A stretch of 64,000 nucleotides of DNA from Acidobacterium sp. S8. Its GTDB lineage: Bacteria; Acidobacteriota; Terriglobia; Terriglobales; Acidobacteriaceae. The notes below the pieces were generated by a model. It was given only the letters and a program-made list of their open reading frames with translations. It was not told the origin of the DNA and made no database searches. Both the position numbers and the translations under genes were made by a program. This document shows, piece after piece, positions 51,771 to 61,403 of the stretch (position 1 is the first letter of the stretch; every line of letters starts with the position of its first letter). Location of the stretch: the NCBI RefSeq assembly GCF_009765985.1, contig NZ_LMUM01000027.1, positions 300,697-364,696 on the forward strand. The letters are read 5' to 3'.

Positions 51771-54700
51771 ATGCGAAGGAATATCTGGAGACACATGGCA
51801 ATTGCTTGCCTGTGCATGTTGACTATTCCATTGGGAATGGTGATGGCGCAGACGGTGCGCGGCGGCCTGGCTGGGACAGTCACCGATTCCACAGGCGCGG
51901 TTATTCCCGGGGCGAATATCCAGGCAAAAAATCAGAGAACGGGCGATGTTTCGACGGCAGTTTCCACTTCCGCCGGACAGTACCGTTTTCCGGAGCTTCC
52001 GCTCGGCAGCTACGACGTAACGGCATCCGCCGCCGGGTTCAAGAGCTCGGTATTGACCGGCGTGCAGGTACAGATCCAGCAGATTACGGCGCTCGACGTG
52101 ACCCTTCAGGCCGGCGGCGCTGCTGAGACGGTCACGGTGGATGCGAACGCACCGACGATCCAGACGGAGTCGTCGGATATTGGCGGCATAGTTTCAAGCA
52201 AACAGATTGTGGAGCTCCCACTGGCGCTTGGCGGCGTAGGCGCGCTGCGATCTCCGGAAGCATTCGAATTCCTGCTGCCGGGCACAACGGGGCCGGGCAC
52301 GGCGAACAGCAATAACGGAATTTTTCTTTCGAAGATTGCAGGCGGCCAGAACTATGGCAACGAAGTGCTGATTGACGGAGCCAGCCAGCAACGCAGCGAG
52401 AACGGATCGTCATTCGACGAAGAAGCGCCATCGGTTGAAGCGCTGCAGGAATTCAAAATCACGACCGCGCTGCCTCAGGCTGAGTATGGGCGCACGACAG
52501 GCGGCATCGAAAATTTTGTGACCAAGAGCGGTACGAACAGCTTTCACGGCACCGCGTATGAGCTCTACCGGAATGAAGATCTGGACGCAAACACATGGTT
52601 CAATAACGGCGACCTGGCATACTACTGCAGCGGGAGTAACAATACGCCAGCCTGCAGATCTACGTATGTAACGCCAGAAGATAAGAAGAACGACTACGGC
52701 GGCACGCTTGGCGGTCCGGTATGGATACCGAAAGTATTCAACGGTAAAGACAAGCTCTTCTTCTTTTTCAGTTGGGAGCAGCTTGCCTATAACGTGGGCG
52801 CGACCAACACCAGCAACGTTCCTACCGTAGCCATGCGCAACGGCGATTTCTCCAACCCCCTGCTGTACAGGACCGATCTAGCGCCGGTAGGAACGAACCC
52901 ATGCCAGGGCAACGCTCCGGTTTACCAGGGTGAAATTTTTGATCCGACGACTGAACGGACTGTAGCGACTCCAAACGGCCCAGTCGCATGCCGCGATCAG
53001 TTCCCGGGAAACAAGATCGATCCCAGCCGTTTCAGCCCGGCTGCGGTGAACATCATGAACTACTATCCGCTGCCGACGAATGATCAGCAGTTCAACAACT
53101 TTGTCTATCCCAGCACGATTCCGATCAATAACACGACTTACACCGTCCGCATCGACGCGAACCTCTCTGACAGAAATAAGCTGTGGGGTTCCTACAACAC
53201 TCGCGAAAACAACCGGACCTCCGGTGGCAATCCTTTAATTCCCGACCCTGTGGATCCGAATACGTGGAAGCAGGATTTCATCACTCATTTCGGACGCTTT
53301 GGGTGGGACTACTCTTTTAGCCCTACTCTGCTGAACCATCTAAATTTCGGCACCAACCGCAGTAACAGCATCAACTATGCCCAGGCGCTTTTTGCAAAGG
53401 TGAACTGGACGGAGCAACTCGGTATCGGCAACGCCGATTCGATGAACTTTCCGCAGATTACAAACGGAAACGTCGTCAATCTTGGAAACCCTGCACAGAA
53501 TGATGACAACGTAGACAATGGAATGCGCTTGAATGAAAGCGTTGCCTGGGAAAAGGGTCGCCACAGCATGTCTTACGGCGTCGATCTTCGCTGGCAGCAG
53601 TATTCGCCTATCGACGGAAACAGTCCGGTGCTTAACTTCTGCGGCAATGAGACAGCTTCGGCGGCGGGTATAGCGGACGGTTACGGCTTTGCCAGCCAGA
53701 TGCTGGGCCTTGCCTGCGGCGGCAGCCAGAGCATTATTCCTCACCAGTCGCGCTGGACCTCCTGGTACTACGGGATTTTTGCTCAGGATGATTTCAAGGT
53801 GAGCAGAGACCTGACGCTGAACCTGGGCGTGCGCTGGGATGTAGATCTGCCGCGCCACGAGGCGAAGGACTTCACTTCGAATTTCGATCCGACGGCCAAT
53901 GATCCTGAATTCAACGTTCCGGGTGCGCTGGTCTTCGGCACGACCTGCAATGGCTGCAATACGGCTTGGGCCGATACGTATTACAAGGACATTGCTCCGC
54001 GCGTGGGATTTGCTTATTCGCCTTCTTCGCTGCAGGGCAAGACTGTGTTCCGCGGCGGTGCGGGCATTATGTTCGGACCGTTGCAGTATTCGGATTTCGG
54101 CGGCAGCATGAACACCGGCTATCGCGCCAATCCTAGCTTCCCGGATAACGGATTCGACCCGTCCTTCACGATCGACAATGGGTATCCAGCGTTCCCTCAG
54201 CCTCCAAATCTCGATCCGGGCATATTTAACGGTCAGGCTGTCTCTGGCTCCTACATTGAGAAGCAATATGGCCGTCCTGCCATGGTCAGCGAATGGACGA
54301 TGCAGATCCAGCAGGAAGTTGCCAAGGATCTGATTATGACGGTTGGATATGTAGGGAACAAAGCGCAGAATCTACATTCCAACATTCAGAACATCAACAA
54401 TATCGACCAGAAATATTTCTCGCTGGGCAATCACCTGAACGACCAGGTGGTTGGCAATACAGTCGGGGTAAACCAGCCGTTCACCGGCTTCAATGATCTG
54501 TGGCATGGAGCGCAGGTACAGCGCGCACTGCGTCCCTTCCCGCAATACGACTACATCGACAGCGGCTGCTGCCTGCAGAACGTCGGCATGTCCAGCTACG
54601 AAGCGCTGCTGACTTCACTGGAGCGGCGTTTCCGCGACGGCCTGAACCTGATGGTTTCCTATACATGGTCGAAGTCGATTACCAACTCCGACAGTCTGTT

Positions 54701-55415
54701 GCCGAACAATGGTGTAGGCGTGGCCCAGGTTCAGAATGTGAATAACCTGCACGATGAGAAAGCAGTCAGCGCGCAGGATGTTCCGCACACGGTGGTTTTG
54801 AGCTGGTTGTATGAACTGCCGTTCGGCCATGGCAAGACGTGGCTGAATCATGGAATCGCCAGTTACGTAGTTGGCGGATGGGAAGTTGGCGCGGTACAGC
54901 GGTACATGTCGGGCCAGCCGATATCATTCTGCTGCGCGACCGGGATTCCGGGCTTCCAGAACTCCATTCGTTTCGATCGCGTTCCGGCCTCGGATTTGAA
55001 GAGTGTTGCGTATCATCAGGGAACCATCAATCCAATTGGCGCGCAGACTGCCAATCCGAGTACGAATGCCCTGTTCAACCTGGACACGATTCGTCAGCCA
55101 AATGGAGGCGCATTCCTCGACGAGAATGCGGTGGCGAATCGCGGTGAATATGGCGCGTTTTCGCTGGGCGACATGCCTCGCGTGACCGGAGAAGTGCGCA
55201 CCCCAGCCTATTACAACGAGGACATCAGCATCCTGAAGAACACAACGATTCACGAGAATATCGTGTTTCAGTTGAAGTTCGAGCTGCTGAATGCCTTAAA
55301 CCGGCATACCTTCAATATTCCGGACGTAGCGCCGAACGACAATCTGTTCGGTGTGCCGAACGGAACGTTGACAAACCCTCGCAATATTCAGGTTACTGGA
55401 AGAATCAACTTCTAA
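51771..55415 (+). CDS. TonB-dependent receptor-like outer-membrane protein
   Basis: A 1214-residue outer-membrane protein of the acidobacterial Oar/SusC-like type. After a signal peptide (IACLCMLTIPLGMVMAQ) comes a carboxypeptidase-regulatory-like domain (LAGTVTDSTGAVIPGANIQA, GQYRFPELPLGSYDVTASAA), then a plug (DSVIQIVELPLALGG-like segment, EYGRTTGGIENFVTKSGTNS) and a large barrel with aromatic strands, ending NIQVTGRINF. It has a strong AGGAGG before the ATG. Divergent from the sensor operon and controlled by LacI-type sites, it probably imports or binds a glycan. Confidence 0.93.
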   Translation: MRRNIWRHMAIACLCMLTIPLGMVMAQTVRGGLAGTVTDSTGAVIPGANIQAKNQRTGDVSTAVSTSAGQYRFPELPLGSYDVTASAAGFKSSVLTGVQVQIQQITALDVTLQAGGAAETVTVDANAPTIQTESSDIGGIVSSKQIVELPLALGGVGALRSPEAFEFLLPGTTGPGTANSNNGIFLSKIAGGQNYGNEVLIDGASQQRSENGSSFDEEAPSVEALQEFKITTALPQAEYGRTTGGIENFVTKSGTNSFHGTAYELYRNEDLDANTWFNNGDLAYYCSGSNNTPACRSTYVTPEDKKNDYGGTLGGPVWIPKVFNGKDKLFFFFSWEQLAYNVGATNTSNVPTVAMRNGDFSNPLLYRTDLAPVGTNPCQGNAPVYQGEIFDPTTERTVATPNGPVACRDQFPGNKIDPSRFSPAAVNIMNYYPLPTNDQQFNNFVYPSTIPINNTTYTVRIDANLSDRNKLWGSYNTRENNRTSGGNPLIPDPVDPNTWKQDFITHFGRFGWDYSFSPTLLNHLNFGTNRSNSINYAQALFAKVNWTEQLGIGNADSMNFPQITNGNVVNLGNPAQNDDNVDNGMRLNESVAWEKGRHSMSYGVDLRWQQYSPIDGNSPVLNFCGNETASAAGIADGYGFASQMLGLACGGSQSIIPHQSRWTSWYYGIFAQDDFKVSRDLTLNLGVRWDVDLPRHEAKDFTSNFDPTANDPEFNVPGALVFGTTCNGCNTAWADTYYKDIAPRVGFAYSPSSLQGKTVFRGGAGIMFGPLQYSDFGGSMNTGYRANPSFPDNGFDPSFTIDNGYPAFPQPPNLDPGIFNGQAVSGSYIEKQYGRPAMVSEWTMQIQQEVAKDLIMTVGYVGNKAQNLHSNIQNINNIDQKYFSLGNHLNDQVVGNTVGVNQPFTGFNDLWHGAQVQRALRPFPQYDYIDSGCCLQNVGMSSYEALLTSLERRFRDGLNLMVSYTWSKSITNSDSLLPNNGVGVAQVQNVNNLHDEKAVSAQDVPHTVVLSWLYELPFGHGKTWLNHGIASYVVGGWEVGAVQRYMSGQPISFCCATGIPGFQNSIRFDRVPASDLKSVAYHQGTINPIGAQTANPSTNALFNLDTIRQPNGGAFLDENAVANRGEYGAFSLGDMPRVTGEVRTPAYYNEDISILKNTTIHENIVFQLKFELLNALNRHTFNIPDVAPNDNLFGVPNGTLTNPRNIQVTGRINF

Positions 55416-55476
55416 GTGGCTTGAGCCAACAGGAAGTGGCATCGCTGCCGCTTCCTTCCGTACTTGAAAGCCTCCC

Positions 55477-55510
55477 AGCTCACCAGGCCTTCCTGGTGAG
55501 CTTCTTTTTT
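55477..55510 (+). terminator. Rho-independent terminator after TonB receptor
   Basis: A perfect 11-bp stem (AGCTCACCAGG and CCTGGTGAGCT) with loop CCTT is followed by TCTTTTTTC. It is the clearest terminator in the window. Confidence 0.9.
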
Positions 55511-55573
55511 CGAAGCCTTGAAAAGCTGAAGACAAAAGACTGGTAGCGCGGGGTATACTCCTGCTGACTCTTC

Positions 55574-57763
55574 ATGATGTTCGTAGAAACCAGGATTTTT
55601 CGTTATCTCAGGCACGCTGCGTTCGGCTGCTGCTTCGCGGGGCTGTCCGTTTATGCCCAGAACTCGTCGTGCCCGGCGGTTTCGCCGCATGACCTATCTC
55701 CGGCTGACGAGGCTTATGCGCAGGGAAAGTATGACGCTGCCGAATCGCTGTATATGCAGGCGTATTTGAAGAAGCCGCGGGATGTGGCAATTTCATCGGC
55801 GATGGTACGGACGCTGCTGCATGAGGGGAAGGTCTCGGATGCCGAGGCGATGGCGAAAAAGGCGCTTGAGAGCGATGCGAAATCAGCGATGGCGCTGACG
55901 GCGATGGCAGAGGTCCAATTCCAGAAGGGGCAGCCGTGGCTTGCGTTGGAGACGCTGGATGATGCGGTGAAGGCGGATAACTGCTATGCGCGAGCGCACC
56001 TGATTCGCAGCCGCGTTTTCCGCATCGACTCGATGTACGGGTCGGAGCGCAAGGAACTGCAGGCGGCGTATGAGATCGACCCGGAAGATGCGGATATCAA
56101 GCGGGAGTGGCTGCGGGTGGATTCGCCTGCAAAAGACATTGAAGGCACGGAGCAGGCACTGGTCACGATGAAGGACGTGGATGCCGATCTGCGCGAGAAG
56201 GCGATGGCCTCAGTGCACGCGCTGATGGGGCAGCTTACGGAGAATTCGCTGACGTGCAAGAGCAATCCGATATCGGCGCCTGTAGTATTGCCGCTTACGC
56301 CGATGATGGCGGATACGAAGCATGCCACGGGATATCGTCTAGAGGTAGGGCTTCCGCAGGGAAAGACGAAGTTGATTGTGGATACGGCCGCTTCGGGCTT
56401 GTATATCACCCGGGCATTGGTGGATGCGAATGGTTTTCAGCATCGCGATGGAGATCCGGTGAACACGGTTCGCGCCGACAGCGTGCATATCGGGTCGCTT
56501 GAGTTTCGCGATTGCCTGGTGGGAGTGAGCGATGTGCCGTTTCCGGATAAAGAGAGCGGATTCGTAGGCACGGATATTTTTGCGCCTTACCTGGTGACGT
56601 TAGATTTTCCGGCGGGGCGGCTGGAGCTGGCCCCGCTGCCTGCGATCGCCGGCGAAAAAGAAGATGCCATGCCGGGAGATCGTCCGCGCATTGCAGCGTT
56701 GGCGGGATATGCGCCGGTTTACCACCGTCAGCAATTTTTGCTGGTTCCGATCACGCTGAACAAGAAGGAACGCAGGCTGTTTGTTCTGGATACCGGAATG
56801 CGGATGAGCACCATGACTCCCGGCGTGGCGCATGCGGTTTCACCGACGAAGGTGAATTTTACGAATCCGATTCCGACGGCGAATGGCGGCACGGTGCAGA
56901 TTTATCGCGACAATTTCGAGCTTCAGTTTGCCGATCTGGCGGTAGAGAACCAAGGTCACATATTGGATTTTGATCCGGCGGCGATCGATGAGAGCGCGGG
57001 CTTTGAAGTCGCTGGCTTGATGGGCTTCGACGTATTGCATTCGATGACGATCCACATGGATTACCGCGACGGGCTGGTGAAGTTCGAATCGGCGGCTGCA
57101 GATGCCGCGGCGCAGGGGTCGATGATTTCGACGGTGAAGCCGGGTGTGCCACCTCCGGTTGCCGATGAAGCCTGCGACCGGTACGTGGATCAGGCGGGAG
57201 ATCTGCCGACGAATGTGACGATTGAAGGCCAGATTGTGGGATGGCTCGAGTCCGGTCATGCGAAGGTGGGGCAGCCTGTCTCGCTCAAGATGATGCATGA
57301 CTGGGAAGGAGAAGGCTGCGAGCTACCAAAGGGCGCGATGATTTATGGGAGTGTGGTGGCGTCGTCTGGCGATAAGAGTGGCGGCAGGCTGGCTCTTATG
57401 TTTGATCATGGCGATTGTGCCGGGGAGAAGCGAAAAGCGCTGCTATTGCGGGTGATTGGTGTTGTAGGTCCGCCAGCAGAGCGCAAGGCATTGCATGACG
57501 CGATGCCAACCCAGGTGTCTGGCGGAGGGAGAGATATTTCGCAAACAGCGGCGGCGATGGACATCAAGGAAGATGAGAATCTGAATCCGGGCGGTGCCCC
57601 TGCGACGGTGCATCCGGGTATCGTGGTGGGTCTGAAGGGAACTACGATGACGCCCGAGGCCGGACCGCAATGCAGCGCATTGTTGTCCAGCGTAGGGCAT
57701 AGCGTTCGGCTGGATGTCGGAAGTGAGCTGATTCTGGCGATGGAGAAGATGCCACAGCCTTAG
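55574..57763 (+). CDS. TPR protein with two retropepsin-like aspartic domains
   Basis: A 729-residue exported protein. The signal peptide (HAAFGCCFAGLSVYAQ) is followed by TPR repeats at about residues 45-200 (ADEAYAQGKYDAAESLYMQA, SAMALTAMAEVQFQKGQPWL). Two aspartic-protease-like lobes come next: LIVDTAASGLYITRALVDAN with Asp near 270 and LFVLDTGMRMSTMTPGVAHA with Asp near 406, each followed by the flap-like and GFVGTDIF or GLMGFDVL strand typical of retropepsins. A third, unassigned region ends the protein. The pair of lobes resembles a pepsin-like dimer in one chain. The substrate is unknown. Confidence 0.82.
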   Translation: MMFVETRIFRYLRHAAFGCCFAGLSVYAQNSSCPAVSPHDLSPADEAYAQGKYDAAESLYMQAYLKKPRDVAISSAMVRTLLHEGKVSDAEAMAKKALESDAKSAMALTAMAEVQFQKGQPWLALETLDDAVKADNCYARAHLIRSRVFRIDSMYGSERKELQAAYEIDPEDADIKREWLRVDSPAKDIEGTEQALVTMKDVDADLREKAMASVHALMGQLTENSLTCKSNPISAPVVLPLTPMMADTKHATGYRLEVGLPQGKTKLIVDTAASGLYITRALVDANGFQHRDGDPVNTVRADSVHIGSLEFRDCLVGVSDVPFPDKESGFVGTDIFAPYLVTLDFPAGRLELAPLPAIAGEKEDAMPGDRPRIAALAGYAPVYHRQQFLLVPITLNKKERRLFVLDTGMRMSTMTPGVAHAVSPTKVNFTNPIPTANGGTVQIYRDNFELQFADLAVENQGHILDFDPAAIDESAGFEVAGLMGFDVLHSMTIHMDYRDGLVKFESAAADAAAQGSMISTVKPGVPPPVADEACDRYVDQAGDLPTNVTIEGQIVGWLESGHAKVGQPVSLKMMHDWEGEGCELPKGAMIYGSVVASSGDKSGGRLALMFDHGDCAGEKRKALLLRVIGVVGPPAERKALHDAMPTQVSGGGRDISQTAAAMDIKEDENLNPGGAPATVHPGIVVGLKGTTMTPEAGPQCSALLSSVGHSVRLDVGSELILAMEKMPQP

Positions 57764-57770
57764 AAAAGGG

Positions 57771-57789
57771 GCCGGGCCTAAAGGCCGGC
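57771..57789. terminator. Hairpin between convergent genes
   Basis: GCCGGGCCTAAAGGCCGGC folds on a 5-bp inner stem (GGCCT/AGGCC) plus an outer GCC/GGC. It lies between the convergent aspartic-protease and FKBP genes without a strong T-run. Confidence 0.45.
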
Positions 57790-57815
57790 GCTTCTAACTG
57801 AAAAGCCTTCTCATT

Positions 57816-58382
57816 TCAGTTGCTCTGCGGCTGTGGCGGCGATGCGGGCTGCGGTGGCGGCGTGGCTGGTGGCGCATCGGAGATGGCAAGCAACTCGATA
57901 TCGAAGATCAGGTCGGCTTTCGGCGGGATGGGTCCACGTCCGTTTTCTCCATAGGCAAGCTGGTAGGGGATGAAGAGGCGGCGCTTTCCGCCTATGTGCA
58001 TGCCGGCGAATCCGGTATCCCAGCCGGGGATGACGCGATGCATGCCAACGGGAAAGGTGATGGGCTGGCCGTGATCGTAGGATGAATCGAACTTTGTGCC
58101 GTCCGAGGCGAGCCAGCCGGTGTAATTCACGGTATAAAACTTTTCCGGCACAGCGATATCGCCGGTGCCGATTTTGATATCGATGTATTTGAGCGCGTAG
58201 GCGGTGTGCATCACGCCGGGAGCAGGTGGAATGTTCTTTGGCAGCGGCGTTGTGGAACTGGCCGCCGTGCGCGGATGCGTGGTATGGCTGGCAGGTGCTG
58301 TTTGAGCATGAACCGAAGTGGCTAAAAGAAGAGCGAACAAGGAAAGATTGGTAGAGAGCTTCACTCTTCGATGGTAAGGCAC
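57816..58382 (-). CDS. FKBP-type peptidyl-prolyl isomerase, exported
   Basis: A 188-residue protein with a signal peptide (LSLFALLLATSVHAQ), a Thr/Ser/Pro linker, then a complete FKBP domain (VNYTGWLASDGTKFDSSYDH, PITFPVGMHRVIPGWDTGFA, IPYQLAYGENGRGPIPPKAD, LIFDIELLAI) and a Pro/Gln tail. It speeds proline isomerisation of exported proteins. Start codons at 58382 (GTG) or 58364 (GTG) are both possible; neither has a strong ribosome-binding site. It is divergent from rpsA. Confidence 0.92.
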   Translation of the reverse strand: MPYHRRVKLSTNLSLFALLLATSVHAQTAPASHTTHPRTAASSTTPLPKNIPPAPGVMHTAYALKYIDIKIGTGDIAVPEKFYTVNYTGWLASDGTKFDSSYDHGQPITFPVGMHRVIPGWDTGFAGMHIGGKRRLFIPYQLAYGENGRGPIPPKADLIFDIELLAISDAPPATPPPQPASPPQPQSN

Positions 58383-58453
58383 ATCCGCCGGTGACGGGCC
58401 GCGGATTTTTGCGTCGATGGCCTGCTGTGCCAGAATGAAGATTGCAGGTCATC

Positions 58454-60148
58454 ATGTCGAATCCAAATCTTTCAGAAGCGCAGCCCACCCCTGAGAACAA
58501 CCTGGAAAACAACGAATCGTTTGGCGAGTTACTCGCCCAGTTCGATCAGAGCCACTCGCATAAATCCGAAGGAGGCGGAAAGCAGTTACAGGGAACGGTA
58601 ATTTCCGCTTCGGCTGAATCTGTTTTTATCGATATCGGATTCAAAGTGGAAGGTGTGCTGCCGGTATCCGCGTTTCAACAGACTGGAGTGCCCAGGCCTG
58701 GCGATAAGCTGCCCGTATCAGTGAAAGGGCGCAACGAGGAAGGCTACTACGAGCTTTCGCTCTTCAAGATTGCGCAGCCTAAGGACTGGACGTCGCTGGA
58801 GCAGGCTTTTGCAGAGAAGGCGACGATCACTGGTACAGTGACTGGCGTGGTGAAGGGCGGTCTGACGGTCGATGTGGGCGTGCGCGCATTTATGCCTGCG
58901 TCGCGCAGCGGCGTTCGCGACGCGGCCGAGATGGAGAAGCTGGTGGGGCAGGAGATTGTCTGCCGCATCACCAAGCTGGACGTTGCCGACGAGGACGTGG
59001 TGGTGGATCGCCGCGTGGTGATGGAAGAGCAGCAGCTCGCTGTGCGCGAGCAGCGCTACGGACAGGTGAAGGAAGGCGATGTGGTGCAGGGCACCGTGCG
59101 CAGCCTTGCCGATTATGGTGCCTTTGTCGATGTAGGCGGCGTGGATGGTCTGCTGCATGTGAGCGATATTGCGTGGAGCCGCATTACCAAGCCCGGCGAT
59201 GTGCTTACCGAAGGTCAGCAGATTGAAGTGAAGGTTCTGAAGATCGATGCGGAACAGAAACGCATTTCTCTTGGGTTGAAGCAGCTGCAGAAGCATCCGT
59301 GGGAGGATGCGCCGGAGAAATATACGGCTGGAGACCGCGTACGCGGCACGGTGACGCGGCTGGCTGATTTTGGCGCATTTGTAGAACTGGAGCCGGGCGT
59401 AGAGGGGCTGATTCACGTCTCCGAGATGTCGTGGATCAAGAAGGTTCGCAAACCGAGTGACATTCTGAAACAGGGCGATGTGGTGGATGTGGTAATCCTG
59501 GGCATGAATGTCGGCGAGAAGCGCATTTCACTGGGGTTGAAGCAGGCGCTGGGCGATCCCTGGGCGGATGTTGCGCAGCGATTCCCGGCTGGGTCTGAGA
59601 TCAGCGGACCGGTGACCAGCTTCACCAAGTTCGGAGCGTTTGTGCAGCTGGCCGAGGGTGTAGAAGGCATGGTGCACGTAAGCGAGATCAGCGCTGAGAA
59701 ACGTATCCAGCACCCCCAGGATGTGCTGCGGACAGGCGAGCAGGTAAAGGCGCTGGTGCTGGCCATCGATAAAGATAAGCGGCAGATCAAGCTGAGCATG
59801 AAGCAGCTGATTCCAACGGGACTGGACGAATATCTGGCTGAGCATAAGGTCGGCGATTCGGTCTCGGGACGGACCATGGATGAGCGCGGCGAGTTTGTGC
59901 GCGTGGAACTGGGCGAGGGAATTCAGGGCTATTGCCGGAGTTCCAATTCAGCAGAGGCCGCAGCAGAGCCGCAGACGAGCGGGGCAGTGGATCTGTCGGC
60001 GTTGAGCTCGATGCTGAAGACACGGTGGAAAACAGGCGATGCTCCGGGCGGATCGAAGACAGAGGCGCTTCGCGCGGGGCAGGTACGGAGTTTTCGCATC
60101 ACGAAACTGGATTTGGCCACGAAGCGTATCGAACTCGAACTTGCTTGA
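58454..60148 (+). CDS. rpsA: 30S ribosomal protein S1
   Basis: A 564-residue RNA-binding protein with about six S1 domains in a row. Clear repeats include VQGTVRSLADYGAFVDVGGV, VRGTVTRLADFGAFVELEPG and ISGPVTSFTKFGAFVQLAEG, each followed by a (L/I/M)(I/V)HVSE-like strand and a KRISLGLKQ-type end. An acidic N-terminal tail precedes the first domain. S1 helps the 30S subunit bind and unfold mRNA. The ATG at 58454 is preferred to a TTG 12 bases before. Confidence 0.95.
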   Translation: MSNPNLSEAQPTPENNLENNESFGELLAQFDQSHSHKSEGGGKQLQGTVISASAESVFIDIGFKVEGVLPVSAFQQTGVPRPGDKLPVSVKGRNEEGYYELSLFKIAQPKDWTSLEQAFAEKATITGTVTGVVKGGLTVDVGVRAFMPASRSGVRDAAEMEKLVGQEIVCRITKLDVADEDVVVDRRVVMEEQQLAVREQRYGQVKEGDVVQGTVRSLADYGAFVDVGGVDGLLHVSDIAWSRITKPGDVLTEGQQIEVKVLKIDAEQKRISLGLKQLQKHPWEDAPEKYTAGDRVRGTVTRLADFGAFVELEPGVEGLIHVSEMSWIKKVRKPSDILKQGDVVDVVILGMNVGEKRISLGLKQALGDPWADVAQRFPAGSEISGPVTSFTKFGAFVQLAEGVEGMVHVSEISAEKRIQHPQDVLRTGEQVKALVLAIDKDKRQIKLSMKQLIPTGLDEYLAEHKVGDSVSGRTMDERGEFVRVELGEGIQGYCRSSNSAEAAAEPQTSGAVDLSALSSMLKTRWKTGDAPGGSKTEALRAGQVRSFRITKLDLATKRIELELA

Positions 60149-60461
60149 GAGCTTACGGGTGTAAGTGCTTTTAGCTTGATCAAATCTACCCGAACATTGG
60201 GCGTGTTCGATGTGGCGACGATCCGGGCGAATTCTATGTAAAATAGAAGATAGTTTGCGGAACCGGCCCTTCGCTATCCTGAGTTCACTATCTTCTGCGC
60301 AGCTTTGAGCGCTAAACAGGTACAGAAGATCTTCGAGAATTCATTCGAAACTGAATCCTGTGCGATGAGAGACTCGTCTGCAGTATTCTTCGTCTGTATC
60401 TATGAGGCAGTGTGCACTTGCGCCGTGGAGGAGTTCGCCAAGGTGAAATGCGACCGCAGAA
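60149..60461. other. 313-base intergenic stretch
   Basis: A weak hairpin (CTTAC/GTAAG, then TGCTTTT) follows rpsA at about 60152. A 9-bp inverted repeat AGAAGATAG (60245) and CTATCTTCT (60288) with a 34-base loop lies in the middle. No gene is seen. Confidence 0.5.
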
Positions 60462-61346
60462 ATGGATGAACTGACACCCAGGATGTATTGTTTTTCGATT
60501 CCGAGGCGGATTGTATTCGCATTTTTCATGACTGTTTTTTCGCTGGCGAGCCCGATAGTATGGGCTCAGTCGTCGCATTTGGCCGCGTCCGGTACGGATT
60601 TGCCGGACGAACCGTTGCCAGCCGATCAGGATCAGCAGCAATCGGCTCCGCCTCCGCCTGCCGCAGAGAAGCAAAAAACAGACCGTGAACAGGCGGCGGA
60701 AGACCTGAAGAAGGAAGAGAAGCAGCGCATCCTGGGAGTCGTGCCGAACTTCACCATGATGAACAACGCCGATGCGCCGCCGTTGAGTCCGAAGCAGAAA
60801 TTCCATTTGATGTTCAAGAGTACGACCGATCCGTACGCGTTTTTTGTGGCAGCTTTTGTTGCGGGCATCGGACAGGCGGACGACAGCCATCATGAATATG
60901 GACAGGGCGCAGAAGGTTACTTTAAACGCTTTGGCGCCGCATATGCTGATTCATTTGACGGAGCGTTCTGGGGTAACGCGGTCCTGCCGATCTGGCTGCA
61001 TGAAGACCCGCGGTATTTTCGCAAAGGTACAGGCAGCGCTGGCAGCCGTATTCTGCATGCGGCCCTGTCTACCGTGTGGTGCCGCCGTGACAATGGAACA
61101 TGGGGACCGAACTATGCCAATGTCGGAGGAAATATCATTGGCGGTGCCATCTCGAACATTTACTATCCGGAATCTGATCGTGGCGCGGAACTTGTATTCA
61201 CCAATGCCCTGACGGTGACAGCCGAAGGAGCGATTGGAGCGCAGCTGGTGGAATTCTGGCCGGATATTGTGCGCCACTATCGCAACAAAAAGCTTCAGAA
61301 AGCCAATGCGCAGAGCGCTCCAAAGGACGCCGCGCCGCAGCAATAA
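60462..61346 (+). CDS. Exported protein of unknown function
   Basis: A 294-residue protein with a signal peptide (RIVFAFFMTVFSLASPIVWA). A Pro/Gln/Lys-rich linker follows (about residues 45-85), then a conserved-looking domain (KQRILGVVPNFTMMNNADAP, YAFFVAAFVAGIGQADDSHH, LPIWLHEDPRYFRKGTGSAG, GGNIIGGAISNIYYPESDRG) with an alternation of Gly-rich helices. It may be associated with the envelope. No function is recognised. A start at 60483 is also possible. Confidence 0.72.
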   Translation: MDELTPRMYCFSIPRRIVFAFFMTVFSLASPIVWAQSSHLAASGTDLPDEPLPADQDQQQSAPPPPAAEKQKTDREQAAEDLKKEEKQRILGVVPNFTMMNNADAPPLSPKQKFHLMFKSTTDPYAFFVAAFVAGIGQADDSHHEYGQGAEGYFKRFGAAYADSFDGAFWGNAVLPIWLHEDPRYFRKGTGSAGSRILHAALSTVWCRRDNGTWGPNYANVGGNIIGGAISNIYYPESDRGAELVFTNALTVTAEGAIGAQLVEFWPDIVRHYRNKKLQKANAQSAPKDAAPQQ

Positions 61347-61403
61347 TTCATAGCGATTTCGAATATGGTGCGGATATCGATATCATGCAACTGATATCCC
61401 ACC

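Noticed and set aside
57811..58512. 233-codon frame on the minus strand
   Set aside because: It is the alternative frame of the FKBP gene; only the 57816-58382 frame gives FKBP motifs and a signal peptide.
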